64,000 bases of DNA from VXNE01 sp965261535 (GTDB lineage: Bacteria; Pseudomonadota; Gammaproteobacteria; Pseudomonadales; Azotimanducaceae), in contig OZ253469.1 of the NCBI GenBank assembly GCA_965261535.1, positions 1,984,001 to 2,048,000 of the forward strand, given 5' to 3'. The notes under the pieces are model-generated. The model was given only the letters and a program-made list of their open reading frames with translations, did not search any database and was not told the origin of the DNA. This document shows, one piece after another, positions 25,883 to 35,480 of the stretch; positions within the stretch are counted from its first letter, which is position 1; every line of letters begins with the position of its first letter. The translations under genes were made by a program, and so were the position numbers.

Positions 25883-25920
25883 TCGGATTCCAGATACTGC
25901 CAGCGGGAAGGCGAAGCATA

Positions 25921-25928
25921 GATTAGAC
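25921..25928. repeat. Probable 8-bp target-site duplication, left
   Basis: GATTAGAC immediately outside the left terminal inverted repeat of the IS; the same octamer lies at 27893-27900 outside the right end. Confidence 0.6.
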
Positions 25929-27892
25929 TGAACTTCCAGACCAACCCAAGCGTATTTTGGCCCTAAATCTCTGATTCAAGGGGATTTCTTGCGCCGGTCG
26001 AGCGGGAATATGTAGCCATGTAATATGTTGAATATATGCGGTATATGTGCTTTCATAGCGACGTATACTTTCGCAATCAGTAGCCATGTACATCGAAAGC
26101 GTCCCCAACCGCAACTCGCCCCCCGCCGTGCTCCTGCGCGAGTCCTTCCGCGCCGCCGGCAAGGTCAGGAAACGCACCCTCGCCAACCTCTCCAAATGGC
26201 CCCCGACGCTGGTCGAGGGCCTGCGCGTGCTGCTGAAGGGCGGCGCCGCGGTGTCCCGCCTCGACGACGCCTTCGACATCGTGCGCTCTCGGCCCCACGG
26301 CCATGTCGCCGCCGCGCTCGGGACGCTGCGCAAGCTGCGCCTGGACCGGACGATCGCCGGCGCGGACTCGCCCGAGCGCCGGCGCGTGCTGGCGATGATC
26401 GTCGCCCGGATCGTCGACCCCGGCTCGAAACTGGCCGCCGCCCGGGGCTTGGCCGAGGCGACCGCGCGCGACGCGCTCGCCGAGACGCTGGGGCTGGAAG
26501 ACTGCGGCGAGGACGATCTCTACGCCGCCATGGACTGGCTGCTCAAGCGCCGGGACGCCATCGAGCGGCGCTTGGCCAAGCGGCATCTGAAGGACGGCGC
26601 CCTGGTGCTTTACGACCTGACGTCGGTGTGGCTGGAAGGGCGCCGCTGTCCGCTGGGGCGGCGCGGCCACTCGCGCGACGGCAAGCGCGGCAAGTTGCAG
26701 ATCGAGTTCGGGCTGTTGTGCGACGCCGAGGGCCGTCCGGTGGCGGTGGAGGTGTTCGACGGCAACACGGCGGACCCGGCCACCGTGGGCGCGCAGATCG
26801 ACAAGCTGCGGCATCGGTTCGGGTTCTCCAGGGTGGTGTTGGCGGGCGACCGCGGGATGTTGACCGAGGCGCGCATCCGCGAGGAGGTGCGCCCGTCCGG
26901 TCTGGACTGGATCAGCGCGTTGCGGGGTCCGGCGGTGCGGTCCCTGGTGGAATCCGGCGCGGTGCAGCTATCGCTGTTCGACGAGACCGACCTGGTGGAG
27001 ATCCGAAGCGACGCCTATCCGGGCGAGCGCCTCATGGTGTGCCGCAACCCGCTGCTGGCCGAGGAGCGGGCGCGCAAGCGGGAAGAGCTGCTCCGGGCCA
27101 CCGAGGCGTTGCTCGATCCCATCGTGGCGGCCGCGAGTCGGGAGAAGCGGCGCTTGAAGGGCGAGGACAAGATCGGCGTGCGGGCGGGCAAGGTCGTCGG
27201 CAAATACAAGATGGCCAAGCACTTCGAGTTGGATATCGAAGAGGACTCGTTCGGCTATCGGCGAAAGCCCGAGTCCATCGCCGCCGAAGCGGCGCTGGAC
27301 GGCTTGTACGTCGTGCGCACCAGCTTGGCGGAGACGCGACTCGACGCCGAGGGCGCCGTGCGCGCCTACAAGCGCCTGAGCGCGGTCGAGCGCGCCTTCC
27401 GAAGCTTGAAGACCGTGGACCTCAAGGTGCGGCCCGTGTTCCACCGAACCGCCGACCGGGTCCGCTCGCATGTGTTCCTGTGCATGCTGGCCTATTACGT
27501 GGAATGGCACATGCGCGCCCGGCTCAAGCCGCTGCTGTTCGACGACCACGACCCGGGCGCCGCCGAGGCCGCGCGCACGTCCATCGTGGCGCCGGCGCGG
27601 GTGTCCGAAGCCGCCGAGGAAAAAGCCCGCGGCAAACGCACCGCCGACGGTCTGCCGGTGCACAGCTTCCGCACCCTGCTCGGCGACCTGGCGACGATCG
27701 CCAAGAACCGCGTCGTGCCCCGATTGCCCGGCGCCGAGCCGTTCGAGGTCCTCACCCGGCCCACCGCGCTACAGCGCGAAGCTTTCAAGCTCCTGGGCGT
27801 GCGTCCATAGGACGTACCCAGTGACGATCGCCCGATTTTTTTGATTTACCCAGAAAAACAACGGGTTAGATCGTGCGACGCCTCGAAGTTCC
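25929..27892 (+). mobile_element. IS1634-type insertion sequence, apparently intact (about 1.96 kb)
   Basis: Boundaries are inferred from three agreeing signs: an 8-bp direct repeat GATTAGAC on both sides, imperfect terminal inverted repeats just inside it (left GAACTTCCAGAC from 25930, right reverse complement GAACTTCGAGGC from 27891), and a single full-length transposase gene between them. The left subterminal 150 bp are AT-rich and hold the transposase promoter region. The element sits between the small membrane protein gene and the end of ruvX. The length is in the normal range for the family; because the repeats are short, the exact ends remain provisional. Confidence 0.65.
26086..27810 (+). 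CDS. IS1634 family transposase
   Basis: A 574-residue DDE transposase of the IS1634 group within the IS4-like superfamily. Supporting segments: an N-terminal GKVRKRTLANLSKWP, a first catalytic block LVLYDLTSVWLEG, GHSRDGKRGKLQIEFGLL, a second Asp in VVLAGDRGM, and the late YKRLSAVERAFRSLK region with the catalytic Glu, followed by VFLCMLAYYVEWHM. The frame is intact, so the copy may be active. Codon use is very GC-rich and uniform, unlike the AT-rich flanks of the element. Confidence 0.93.
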   Translation: MYIESVPNRNSPPAVLLRESFRAAGKVRKRTLANLSKWPPTLVEGLRVLLKGGAAVSRLDDAFDIVRSRPHGHVAAALGTLRKLRLDRTIAGADSPERRRVLAMIVARIVDPGSKLAAARGLAEATARDALAETLGLEDCGEDDLYAAMDWLLKRRDAIERRLAKRHLKDGALVLYDLTSVWLEGRRCPLGRRGHSRDGKRGKLQIEFGLLCDAEGRPVAVEVFDGNTADPATVGAQIDKLRHRFGFSRVVLAGDRGMLTEARIREEVRPSGLDWISALRGPAVRSLVESGAVQLSLFDETDLVEIRSDAYPGERLMVCRNPLLAEERARKREELLRATEALLDPIVAAASREKRRLKGEDKIGVRAGKVVGKYKMAKHFELDIEEDSFGYRRKPESIAAEAALDGLYVVRTSLAETRLDAEGAVRAYKRLSAVERAFRSLKTVDLKVRPVFHRTADRVRSHVFLCMLAYYVEWHMRARLKPLLFDDHDPGAAEAARTSIVAPARVSEAAEEKARGKRTADGLPVHSFRTLLGDLATIAKNRVVPRLPGAEPFEVLTRPTALQREAFKLLGVRP

Positions 27893-27900
27893 GATTAGAC
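27893..27900. repeat. Probable 8-bp target-site duplication, right
   Basis: GATTAGAC directly outside the right inverted repeat of the IS1634-type element, matching 25921-25928. Confidence 0.6.
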
Positions 27901-27962
27901 AGGGGCACCCGCGCGCCGCGATCTCGGACAACCGCGTCAAGCGCTGGCGGGCGCAGTGACTA

Positions 27963-28361
27963 TTACGTCGACTTCGATCCGGCGGACGTGTTCGGCGAGT
28001 TCAACCAGGTTTCGGCAATGATCAACGCGGCGGTGTCGTGGCTGCCCCCGCGTTGGGTCGCCTCAAAGGTTGACAGTCGCTCATCGACGAATTCGACGAC
28101 AATGCCGTAGCGGCGTTCCAGCCTGGCACCGAACCGTCGAGCGGCCTGGGACATGTCGCTCTCACTGTCATCCATGTTGAGCGGCAGTCCAACGACGAAT
28201 CCTTCCGGTCGCCATTCACGCACTAACGCGTCCAATCGGTCCCATACCGGAATCCCCTCGCGGGCCCTGATTGTAGAAATGGCTGTGGCGGTGCCGTAGC
28301 GATGCTCCGTGACGGCGACACCGATATTCCTCAAGCCGAAATCGAACGCCAGGTGCGGCAC
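27963..28361 (-). CDS. ruvX: RuvX/YqgF Holliday junction resolvase-like nuclease
   Basis: A 132-residue RNase H-fold nuclease of the YqgF family, involved in pre-16S rRNA 5' end processing and proposed as a Holliday junction resolvase. The active-site strand is FDFGLRNIGVA near the N-terminus, with VDERLST and HDTAALIIAETWL later carrying the other acidic residues. The start is GTG. Normally yqgE lies directly upstream in an operon; here the divergent 2.6-kb molybdenum hydroxylase gene separates the two. The IS1634-type element lies 63 bp beyond its 3' end. Confidence 0.92.
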   Translation of the reverse strand: MPHLAFDFGLRNIGVAVTEHRYGTATAISTIRAREGIPVWDRLDALVREWRPEGFVVGLPLNMDDSESDMSQAARRFGARLERRYGIVVEFVDERLSTFEATQRGGSHDTAALIIAETWLNSPNTSAGSKST

Positions 28362-28515
28362 TAGGCTTCACGCATCTACGCTGGGATCACGAACGACAGG
28401 CTTGGGGTCGACAGGTGCATGCGGCGATCATACGCTCCGAGGGGTTGCCCGGCGATGTCCGTTTCTGGTATCCCGAACCTGTGGAAGTCTTCATGCATAA
28501 GTTGAGGGAACGCCA

Positions 28516-31098
28516 ATGCCGTTGATCGATTTCGTTCTCAACGGCGAGCCCGTTGAAGTGGAGGCGAACCAGGATGTGCCGCTGCTGTATGTTCTTCGAG
28601 GTCTCGGCACTCCGGGACCGAAGCTCGGATGTACGGCAGAGCAGTGCGGGGCCTGCCGCATCCTGGCTGACGGTGAACCGGTCTATAGCTGCACGACGCC
28701 GGTGGGTGACATGCGAGGCCATCGCATCGAAACGGCGGCGGGGATCGACTCGTCCGTGCGCCGGGCGCTGATAGCCGCCAACGCGACGCAATGCGGCTAC
28801 TGCCTGCCCGGCATCGTTGTTGCCGCCGAAGCGCTGTTTCGTCGCAATACGCAACCGTCCCGGAAAGAGATCGAAGACGCGCTCGATGGCCAACTCTGCC
28901 GGTGCGGTTCCCATCCACGGGTCCTGCGCGCGCTAGCAGACTGCCGGACTTTTGTGGGGTCAGGGTCCCGCCCGGAAAACGGACCGCAGGTGTTGCGCCT
29001 GAAATCGCCAGGTCATCGACATTCGGAACTTCCAGCGCCGCTCAAGGCCGTGCCGTCGCTCGACCGTTGGATTTCCATCGAGCCCGGTCGGATTGTGGCC
29101 ATGACCGGGAAGGTCGAACTCGGGCAGGGAATCCTGTCGACGCTGCGTCTGATCGTGGCGGAAGAGCTCGATGTCGATATCGAACGCGTGCGCATGGTTT
29201 CGGCGGCAACCGGCGTGACGCCGAACGAAGGCTTCACGGCAGGATCGATGTCGCTGGAAACCAGCGGTGCCGCACTGCGCCAGGCCGCGGCCTGGGCGCG
29301 CCGTCTCATGCTGTCGGCAGCGGCACGGGAACTCGGTGTTTCCGCCGACGCCACGACCGTGATCGACGGCCAGATCACGGCGCCGGGCATCAACCAGCCA
29401 ATGGACTATTGGCGAGTGCAGACCGGACCATTCGACTTCGATATTGTCGAAACAACGCCCGAAAAGAATCCAGCCGACTATCAGCTCGTGGGACGGGGGC
29501 ACCATCCGCGCCTGGATATCGAGACCAAGGCGCGCGGCAGTCATGTATTCCTGCAAGACCTTCGAGGCGACCTTCACGCGCGCGTGGTGCGTCCGCCGTC
29601 GCTGAACCACCGTTTGGAGCGTCTCGATACGAGACTTGCTGCGCCTGCGGAAATCGTGGTGGACGGCAGTTTCGTGGCGGTCGCGCACCCCGATGAATTT
29701 ACCGCAACCGTCCTTGCAGCCAGGGTGCGAGAGCGCGCGGTATGGCGGCGGGAGGGGGAGATCAGAACCGACGGCACGCTGAATGAACACCTGGTCCGAC
29801 ACGGACTTTCCATCGACGATGGCGATCCTCCTTCGGAACCCAACTTCAGCGCGAGTCAGCAAGCGACCTATTCTCGACCGTTCATCATGCACGCTTCACT
29901 CGCCCCGTCGGCCGCATGGGCAAAATTCGACAACCGCCGTTTGAAGATCCTCTCCGCCAGCCAGGGCATAGAGCCATTGCGCGGAGTCCTCGCCCGCACG
30001 CTTGACATGCCGGTCGAAGACATCGACGTAGCCCATGTCGACGGCTCGGGTTGCTACGGGCACAACGGCGCCGATGACGCCGCGCTCGACGCCGCCCTTG
30101 TCGCCCGCGCATTGCCCGGACGCGGGGTCCTGGTGCAATGGCGGCGCGAAGACGAACATGCATTCGAACCCTACGGTCCCGCAATGCGCGTCGGTCTGGC
30201 GGCGAATATCGACAAGTCGGGTCGCGTACTGGACTGGCGTCACGACATCTGGAGCTTTCCTCACGGCGGTCGACCGTCGCCGACAAACCCCGGTGTGGAC
30301 CTCCTGGCGGCGTGGCATCTGGGGCAGCCGTTCAAGTCCAGTCTCGCCGTCGCCAAGTCCGTCACAGCATCCGGGATGGACCGCAACGCCTCACCCCTAT
30401 ACCGGTTGCCCCAACCGCAGGTGGTCAAACATCCCGTGACGAACTCGCCCTTGCGAACCTCCTCGTTGCGCAGTCTGGGGGCGCATATGAATGTGTTCGC
30501 CATCGAGTCGTTCATGGACGAACTCGCCTTCGCCGCCGGTGTCGATCCGGTCGAGTTTCGGCGGCAGCATCTGACCCACGACAAGCGCGCAATGCGGGTG
30601 CTCGATGCCGTCCTCGAACTTTCGGGCGGGCTGCGGGGTCCGCGCGGTCTGGCTATCGCGCGCTACAAGAATCAGCAGTGCTGTGTTGCGATCGTCATTG
30701 AAGCCAGCGTTTCCGACGACGCGTCCGTCACGGTTCGGCGGGTGTGGACCGCAGCCGACGCTGGCCGCGCGGTGGATGCCGACGGTCTGGTCAATCAACT
30801 CGAAGGCGGCACCGTACAAGCGCTGTCCTGGTGCTTGAAGGAAGCGGTGACTTTCGATGCCGACGGCGTGACCAGCGTCGATTGGAACAGTTACCCGATT
30901 CTGCGTTTCAGCGAGGTTCCGCGCATGGAAACAGTTATTCTGGACTACCCGGGACTCGATCCAGTCGGCGCCGGGGAGGCCACCGTCGGACCTGCGTCAG
31001 CAGCCCTTGCCAACGCCGTATTCGCCGCCGCCGGCGTTCGCGTCAGAGACCTGCCGATGACCCCTGAACGACTTCGCGAAGCGGCTGCAAGCGACTGA
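28516..31098 (+). CDS. Fused xanthine dehydrogenase-family molybdenum hydroxylase
   Basis: An 860-residue single-chain oxidoreductase. The N-terminal 150 residues are a [2Fe-2S] module with two clusters: plant-type C39, C44, C47, C59 (GCTAEQCGACRI) and C93, C96, C128, C130 (CGYC, CRCG). From about residue 165 follows a molybdopterin-binding subunit resembling isoquinoline 1-oxidoreductase beta subunit (GKVELGQGILSTLRLIVAEE, GCYGHNGADDAALDAA, VGAGEATVGPASAALANAVF). Electrons would leave through the iron-sulphur module; no FAD subunit is encoded. It hydroxylates an unknown N-heterocycle or aldehyde. A fusion of what are usually two subunits, it is inserted on the opposite strand between ruvX and yqgE. 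The ribosome site GAGGGAACG supports the ATG. Confidence 0.9.
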   Translation: MPLIDFVLNGEPVEVEANQDVPLLYVLRGLGTPGPKLGCTAEQCGACRILADGEPVYSCTTPVGDMRGHRIETAAGIDSSVRRALIAANATQCGYCLPGIVVAAEALFRRNTQPSRKEIEDALDGQLCRCGSHPRVLRALADCRTFVGSGSRPENGPQVLRLKSPGHRHSELPAPLKAVPSLDRWISIEPGRIVAMTGKVELGQGILSTLRLIVAEELDVDIERVRMVSAATGVTPNEGFTAGSMSLETSGAALRQAAAWARRLMLSAAARELGVSADATTVIDGQITAPGINQPMDYWRVQTGPFDFDIVETTPEKNPADYQLVGRGHHPRLDIETKARGSHVFLQDLRGDLHARVVRPPSLNHRLERLDTRLAAPAEIVVDGSFVAVAHPDEFTATVLAARVRERAVWRREGEIRTDGTLNEHLVRHGLSIDDGDPPSEPNFSASQQATYSRPFIMHASLAPSAAWAKFDNRRLKILSASQGIEPLRGVLARTLDMPVEDIDVAHVDGSGCYGHNGADDAALDAALVARALPGRGVLVQWRREDEHAFEPYGPAMRVGLAANIDKSGRVLDWRHDIWSFPHGGRPSPTNPGVDLLAAWHLGQPFKSSLAVAKSVTASGMDRNASPLYRLPQPQVVKHPVTNSPLRTSSLRSLGAHMNVFAIESFMDELAFAAGVDPVEFRRQHLTHDKRAMRVLDAVLELSGGLRGPRGLAIARYKNQQCCVAIVIEASVSDDASVTVRRVWTAADAGRAVDADGLVNQLEGGTVQALSWCLKEAVTFDADGVTSVDWNSYPILRFSEVPRMETVILDYPGLDPVGAGEATVGPASAALANAVFAAAGVRVRDLPMTPERLREAAASD

Positions 31099-31142
31099 TC
31101 TTCCGACGCTGATGCTGTTGTGATCAGCGGGCAGACACAGCT

Positions 31143-31703
31143 TCAGGCGTTGCCGGATTGACCCGACATCAGTGAAAAGTCGATGCCGAGGGTCTTCGCA
31201 GCCGTATCGACACGCTCTTCAAACGGCACTTCGAAGATCAGCGATTTCGATCCAAGACAGGTCAACCAGGTATTGGCTGCCAATTCGCCTTCGAGTTGGC
31301 CGGAAGCCCATCCGGCGTATCCGAGCACCACTATGAACTGGCTCGGTCCTTCACCGCGCCCAATGGCTGCAAGCATGTCGACTTCTGCGGTGAGCGCGAG
31401 TCCATCGCCGACACCAACGCTTTTCTCGAGCCGAACGTCGTCGCTGTGCAGGATGATGGCAGCATTGCGCTGTACGGGCCCGCCCTCCAGGACGACGGCC
31501 TCGACATCGCGCGTGTTCGGCAATTCAAGCTGTTCCAGGATATCGGCAACCGTCAATTTCAAGGGTCGGTTCACGACGATACCCATGGCACCCTTGTCAT
31601 TGTGGTCGCAGACATAGGTAATCGTGTCCCGGAAGTAGTCCCCCGCGACGAGCAGGTTCGGCATTGCCAGCAGAAACTGGTTCTTGACGCGGGTCGACTT
31701 CAT
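31143..31703 (-). CDS. YqgE/AlgH family protein
   Basis: A 186-residue UPF0301 (DUF179) protein. Matching segments: NQFLLAMPNLLVAGDYF at the N-terminus, VNRPLKLTVADIL, the GGPVQ turn, and GYAGWASGQLEGELAANTW. The start at 31703 fits the family; the open frame to 31805 is an unsupported extension. AlgH affects alginate genes in Pseudomonas, but the molecular function of the family is unresolved. It is convergent with the molybdenum hydroxylase gene and divergent from the MCC operon; the family's usual partner ruvX is found 2.8 kb further along on the same strand. Confidence 0.92.
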   Translation of the reverse strand: MKSTRVKNQFLLAMPNLLVAGDYFRDTITYVCDHNDKGAMGIVVNRPLKLTVADILEQLELPNTRDVEAVVLEGGPVQRNAAIILHSDDVRLEKSVGVGDGLALTAEVDMLAAIGRGEGPSQFIVVLGYAGWASGQLEGELAANTWLTCLGSKSLIFEVPFEERVDTAAKTLGIDFSLMSGQSGNA

Positions 31704-31838
31704 CCGTCGATCATACGCCAACCGAACGAGCCCGACGCCGACAAACGCGCATCTGGCCGCGTAGGAACGTTGCCTTGTCGAGCAGGTCTTGCGAGACTCG
31801 CGCAACTCCCGTCGTTTACGGATAGCGCAGCCAATCGC

Positions 31839-33449
31839 ATGGCAATCTTGCGATCAAATATCGACACTGACCACCCGTCCTTCCAGGACAATGCGGAACA
31901 CAACCGTGCCTTGAGCAGCTCGCTGCGCGAGCTGGTGGGCCGTATTGCCGTCGGCGGCGACGAACGATCAAGGAATAGACACGTCGGCCGCGGCAAGTTG
32001 CTGCCGCGGGATCGCGTACATGGGCTCCTCGACCAGGGATCGCCATTTCTGGAGATCGGACAGTTGGGAGGCCATCAGCTTTACGACGACGACATCCCGG
32101 CGGGAGGCATCATTACCGGTATCGGTCGTGTTGAAGGCAAGGAGTGCGTGGTCGTTGCCAACGACGCGACGGTAAAGGGCGGCACGTACTATCCCATCAC
32201 GGTCAAAAAGCACTTGCGCGCGCAAGAAATTGCGCTCGAAAACCGCCTTCCCTGCGTGTACCTGGTGGATTCCGGCGGCGCGTTCCTGCCGTTGCAGGCA
32301 GACGTCTTCCCGGACCGCGAACACTTCGGCCGCATCTTCTACAACCAGGCGAACCTGTCCGCAGCGGGCATTCCCCAGATCGCTGTGGTCATGGGGTCGT
32401 GCACGGCGGGCGGCGCCTATGTCCCCGCCATGTGCGATGTCGCCATCATCGTGCAGAACCAGGGCACCATCTTCCTCGGCGGTCCACCCCTGGTCAAAGC
32501 GGCCACGGGCGAAGAAGTGGATGCCGAGAGTCTGGGCGGCGGCGACGTGCACGCGCGCGTCTCCGGCGTCGCCGACCACCTGGCCGCCAACGACGAACAC
32601 GCGCTCGCCCTGGCGCGCGAAACGGTGGCCGCCAGCCACTTGCGCTACCGATCCGCCGTAGATGTCGTGGCATCCCGAGAGCCTGCGTACCCGGCTGAGG
32701 AGATCTACGGGGTATTGCCTTCCGACAGCCGCACGCCCTACGACGTGCGAGAAGTGATCGCGCGCATCGTGGACGGTTCCGACTTAAACGAATTCAAGGC
32801 CCTTTACGGCGAGACGATCGTCTGCGGCTTCGCCCGTATCTGCGGCATTCCCGTCGCCATCCTCGCGAACAACGGCATACTGTTCTCGGAGTCCGCCCTC
32901 AAAGCCACCCATTTCATCCAACTCGCGGATCGACGCGGGGTGCCGTTGGTGTTCCTGCAAAACATCACCGGCTTCATGGTGGGTCGGAAGTACGAGAATC
33001 AGGGGATCGCGAAGGATGGCGCAAAGATGGTCACGGCTGTGGCGTGCGCTCGCGTGCCCAAGTTCACAGTGGTGATCGGCGGTTCCTTCGGGGCGGGGAA
33101 CTACGCGATGTGTGGCCGCGCCTACGGCGGGCGCATGTTGTGGACATGGCCCAACGCGCGCATCTCCGTGATGGGCGGAGAACAGGCCGCCCATGTGTTG
33201 GCCACCGTCCGAGGCGACTCCATGGCCTCCCGAGGCAACGCCTGGCCAGCGTCGGAAAAGAACGCGTTCATGGCGGGCATCCGCGACCAGTACGAATTCG
33301 AGGGCCATCCCTATTTCGCCAGCGCCAGACTTTGGGACGACGGCGTGATCGATCCCGTCGACACTCGACGCGTGCTGGCGCTCGCCCTGACGGTCGCAAC
33401 GCGGGAACTCGATGTCCAACCCGGACGCTTTGGCGTCTTCAGGATGTAG
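31839..33449 (+). CDS. mccB: Methylcrotonyl-CoA carboxylase beta subunit
   Basis: A 536-residue carboxyltransferase subunit that moves CO2 from carboxybiotin to 3-methylcrotonyl-CoA in leucine breakdown. Visible: LPCVYLVDSGGAFLPLQ, GSCTAGGAYVPAMCD, IFLGGPPLVKAATGEEVDAE and FGAGNYAMCGRAYGGRM, all typical of MCC-beta rather than propionyl-CoA carboxylase. The start at 31839 gives the family length; the frame is open back to 31296 only because it runs antisense through yqgE. The alpha subunit follows after 4 bp. Isovaleryl-CoA dehydrogenase and methylglutaconyl-CoA hydratase, usual companions, are missing here. Confidence 0.93.
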   Translation: MAILRSNIDTDHPSFQDNAEHNRALSSSLRELVGRIAVGGDERSRNRHVGRGKLLPRDRVHGLLDQGSPFLEIGQLGGHQLYDDDIPAGGIITGIGRVEGKECVVVANDATVKGGTYYPITVKKHLRAQEIALENRLPCVYLVDSGGAFLPLQADVFPDREHFGRIFYNQANLSAAGIPQIAVVMGSCTAGGAYVPAMCDVAIIVQNQGTIFLGGPPLVKAATGEEVDAESLGGGDVHARVSGVADHLAANDEHALALARETVAASHLRYRSAVDVVASREPAYPAEEIYGVLPSDSRTPYDVREVIARIVDGSDLNEFKALYGETIVCGFARICGIPVAILANNGILFSESALKATHFIQLADRRGVPLVFLQNITGFMVGRKYENQGIAKDGAKMVTAVACARVPKFTVVIGGSFGAGNYAMCGRAYGGRMLWTWPNARISVMGGEQAAHVLATVRGDSMASRGNAWPASEKNAFMAGIRDQYEFEGHPYFASARLWDDGVIDPVDTRRVLALALTVATRELDVQPGRFGVFRM

Positions 33450-33453
33450 CGAC

Positions 33454-35403
33454 GTGATCAAATCCTTGCTTGTCGCCAATCGGGGCGAGATCGCCTGCCG
33501 CGTCATGCGCACCGCCCGCCGACTCGGCATCGAGACCGTCGCCGTCTATTCCGATGCGGATGCCGATGCGTTACACGTTCGGCAGGCCGATCGGGCGGTG
33601 CGGATTGGTCCGCCGGTGGCGGCGGCAAGTTACCTGGACATCAACGCGGTAATGGGGGCTGTCGCCGCGACCGGGGCCGATGCCGTACATCCCGGTTACG
33701 GCTTCCTGTCGGAGAACGCAGAATTTGCCGACGCCTGCGCCTCGGCGGGATGTGTTTTCGTTGGCCCCTCGCCTTCCGCGATCCGCGCCATGGGGTCGAA
33801 GATCGAAGCCAAACACCTGGTGGGGGACGCGGGCACGCCTGTCGTTCCCGGCTACCTGGGAGATGACCAGGATCCCGATATTCTCTCGGCGAAGGCGCAA
33901 GAGCTCGGCTTCCCGTTATTGATCAAAGCGTCCGCGGGTGGTGGCGGACGCGGTATGCGGCGCGTTGACGACGCCCAAGGATTCGGCGCGGCGCTCGACG
34001 GTGCCCGGCGCGAAGCGAAAGCCGCTTTCGGGGACGACCGGGTCCTGCTCGAACGCTTGATACAGGCACCAAAACACATAGAGGTACAGGTCCTTGGCGA
34101 CACCCACGGCAACATGGTGTACCTGTTCGAGCGGGACTGCTCTACCCAGCGGCGGCACCAGAAAGTCGTGGAAGAAGCGCCGGCGCCCACGGTGAGCCAG
34201 CGCCTGAGGACCACCATGGGTGAAGCGGCAGTGCGAGCCGCGCGCACGATCAACTACGTCGGCGCGGGCACCGTCGAGTTCATCATGGAGGATGAAGACT
34301 TCTACTTCATGGAGATGAACACGCGACTACAGGTCGAGCATCCGGTGACGGAAGCGATTCTTGGCCTGGACCTGGTGGAACTGCAGTTGCGCGTCGCGGC
34401 GGGAGAGCCCCTGCCTTTCGTCCAGGACGACTTGCGGATCAATGGCCACTCCATCGAAGTTCGCATCTATGCCGAGAACCCGAAACGGAACTTCCTGCCG
34501 TCCAGTGGCAAGCTGCACCATGTTGCCTGGCCAAAACACGTGCGCGTAGACGCCGGCGTCGAGACCGGATCGGACGTCCCCGTTCACTATGACCCGATGA
34601 TGGCGAAGGTCATCACCCACGCCCCGGATCGTCCCGCCGCCATCGCCGCCCTGCGACAAGCGTTGCGGCAAACGGAGATCGTCGGCGTAGAGCACAACGT
34701 CGGCTATCTCGCGAACATTCTCGCGCACGAGGAATTCGCCCGCGGCACCTACACCACAGCACTCACCACGGACGCGGCGGCATCGCTGGCGCCTCCCGCC
34801 GATCCAACGTCGCTCCTGCTGGCCGTTGCTTCGCTGGTAACTGTTCCCGAGTCGGCAGGACCCTGGGAAAACGCCGACGGATTTCAACTCAATTTGCCGC
34901 ATGCCCAACGGCTGCGCCTGCGCCGGAACCGGGAAAAGCTCGAAGTCTGCGCCACGCGAGGTGTCGACACTGGCAGTTCTTATCGAATGGAAGGTCCCGA
35001 CGGGGCGTACGACGTGGGTAAGATCGTCTTGCGCGACAATCAAATCGAAGCGCGCATCGACGGCAAACTGGCAAAGGCTTCCGTCTATCCCATCGACGAC
35101 GACGTGTTTGTCCTCAGGAACGGCTCCACCGAGCGCATTCAGCTACAGGGCGCAGCCGTCGGCGACTTCCGAAGCGTCGCGAACCCGCGCGGGAATGTTG
35201 CCGCCCCCATGCCCGGCGCGATCACGGCCGTCGCGGTAGCCGCCGGCGATCGAGTGAAATCGGGTCAGACGCTGATGGTGCTGGAGGCGATGAAGATGGA
35301 GCACAACATCGTCGCTCCTGGGGACGGCAAGGTCGTCACCATCAACGTGGCGCCAGGGGATCGGGTAGACGAAGGAACGGAGCTGCTGGTGCTGGAAGAC
35401 TGA
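33454..35403 (+). CDS. mccA: Methylcrotonyl-CoA carboxylase alpha (biotin) subunit
   Basis: A 649-residue biotin-dependent subunit: biotin carboxylase (LLVANRGEIACR at the start, HPGYGFLSENAEFA, KASAGGGGRGMR ATP loop, MNTRLQVEHPVTE), linker, and C-terminal biotinyl carrier domain with EAMKMEH (biotinylated Lys614). The start is taken as GTG at 33454, with AGGA 9 nt upstream and directly at the family N-terminus; an earlier ATG at 33412 lies within the beta subunit gene. The birA product at 61824-62738 would biotinylate it. The operon pair with mccB supports leucine or isoprenoid acid degradation. Confidence 0.93.
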   Translation: MIKSLLVANRGEIACRVMRTARRLGIETVAVYSDADADALHVRQADRAVRIGPPVAAASYLDINAVMGAVAATGADAVHPGYGFLSENAEFADACASAGCVFVGPSPSAIRAMGSKIEAKHLVGDAGTPVVPGYLGDDQDPDILSAKAQELGFPLLIKASAGGGGRGMRRVDDAQGFGAALDGARREAKAAFGDDRVLLERLIQAPKHIEVQVLGDTHGNMVYLFERDCSTQRRHQKVVEEAPAPTVSQRLRTTMGEAAVRAARTINYVGAGTVEFIMEDEDFYFMEMNTRLQVEHPVTEAILGLDLVELQLRVAAGEPLPFVQDDLRINGHSIEVRIYAENPKRNFLPSSGKLHHVAWPKHVRVDAGVETGSDVPVHYDPMMAKVITHAPDRPAAIAALRQALRQTEIVGVEHNVGYLANILAHEEFARGTYTTALTTDAAASLAPPADPTSLLLAVASLVTVPESAGPWENADGFQLNLPHAQRLRLRRNREKLEVCATRGVDTGSSYRMEGPDGAYDVGKIVLRDNQIEARIDGKLAKASVYPIDDDVFVLRNGSTERIQLQGAAVGDFRSVANPRGNVAAPMPGAITAVAVAAGDRVKSGQTLMVLEAMKMEHNIVAPGDGKVVTINVAPGDRVDEGTELLVLED

Positions 35404-35480
35404 CTGCAATACATGAGCCGTACGGAGACGCGGCTCGGCATGCTATGTTTAGCTTTCCCATGTGAACCGGACCGAATAGA

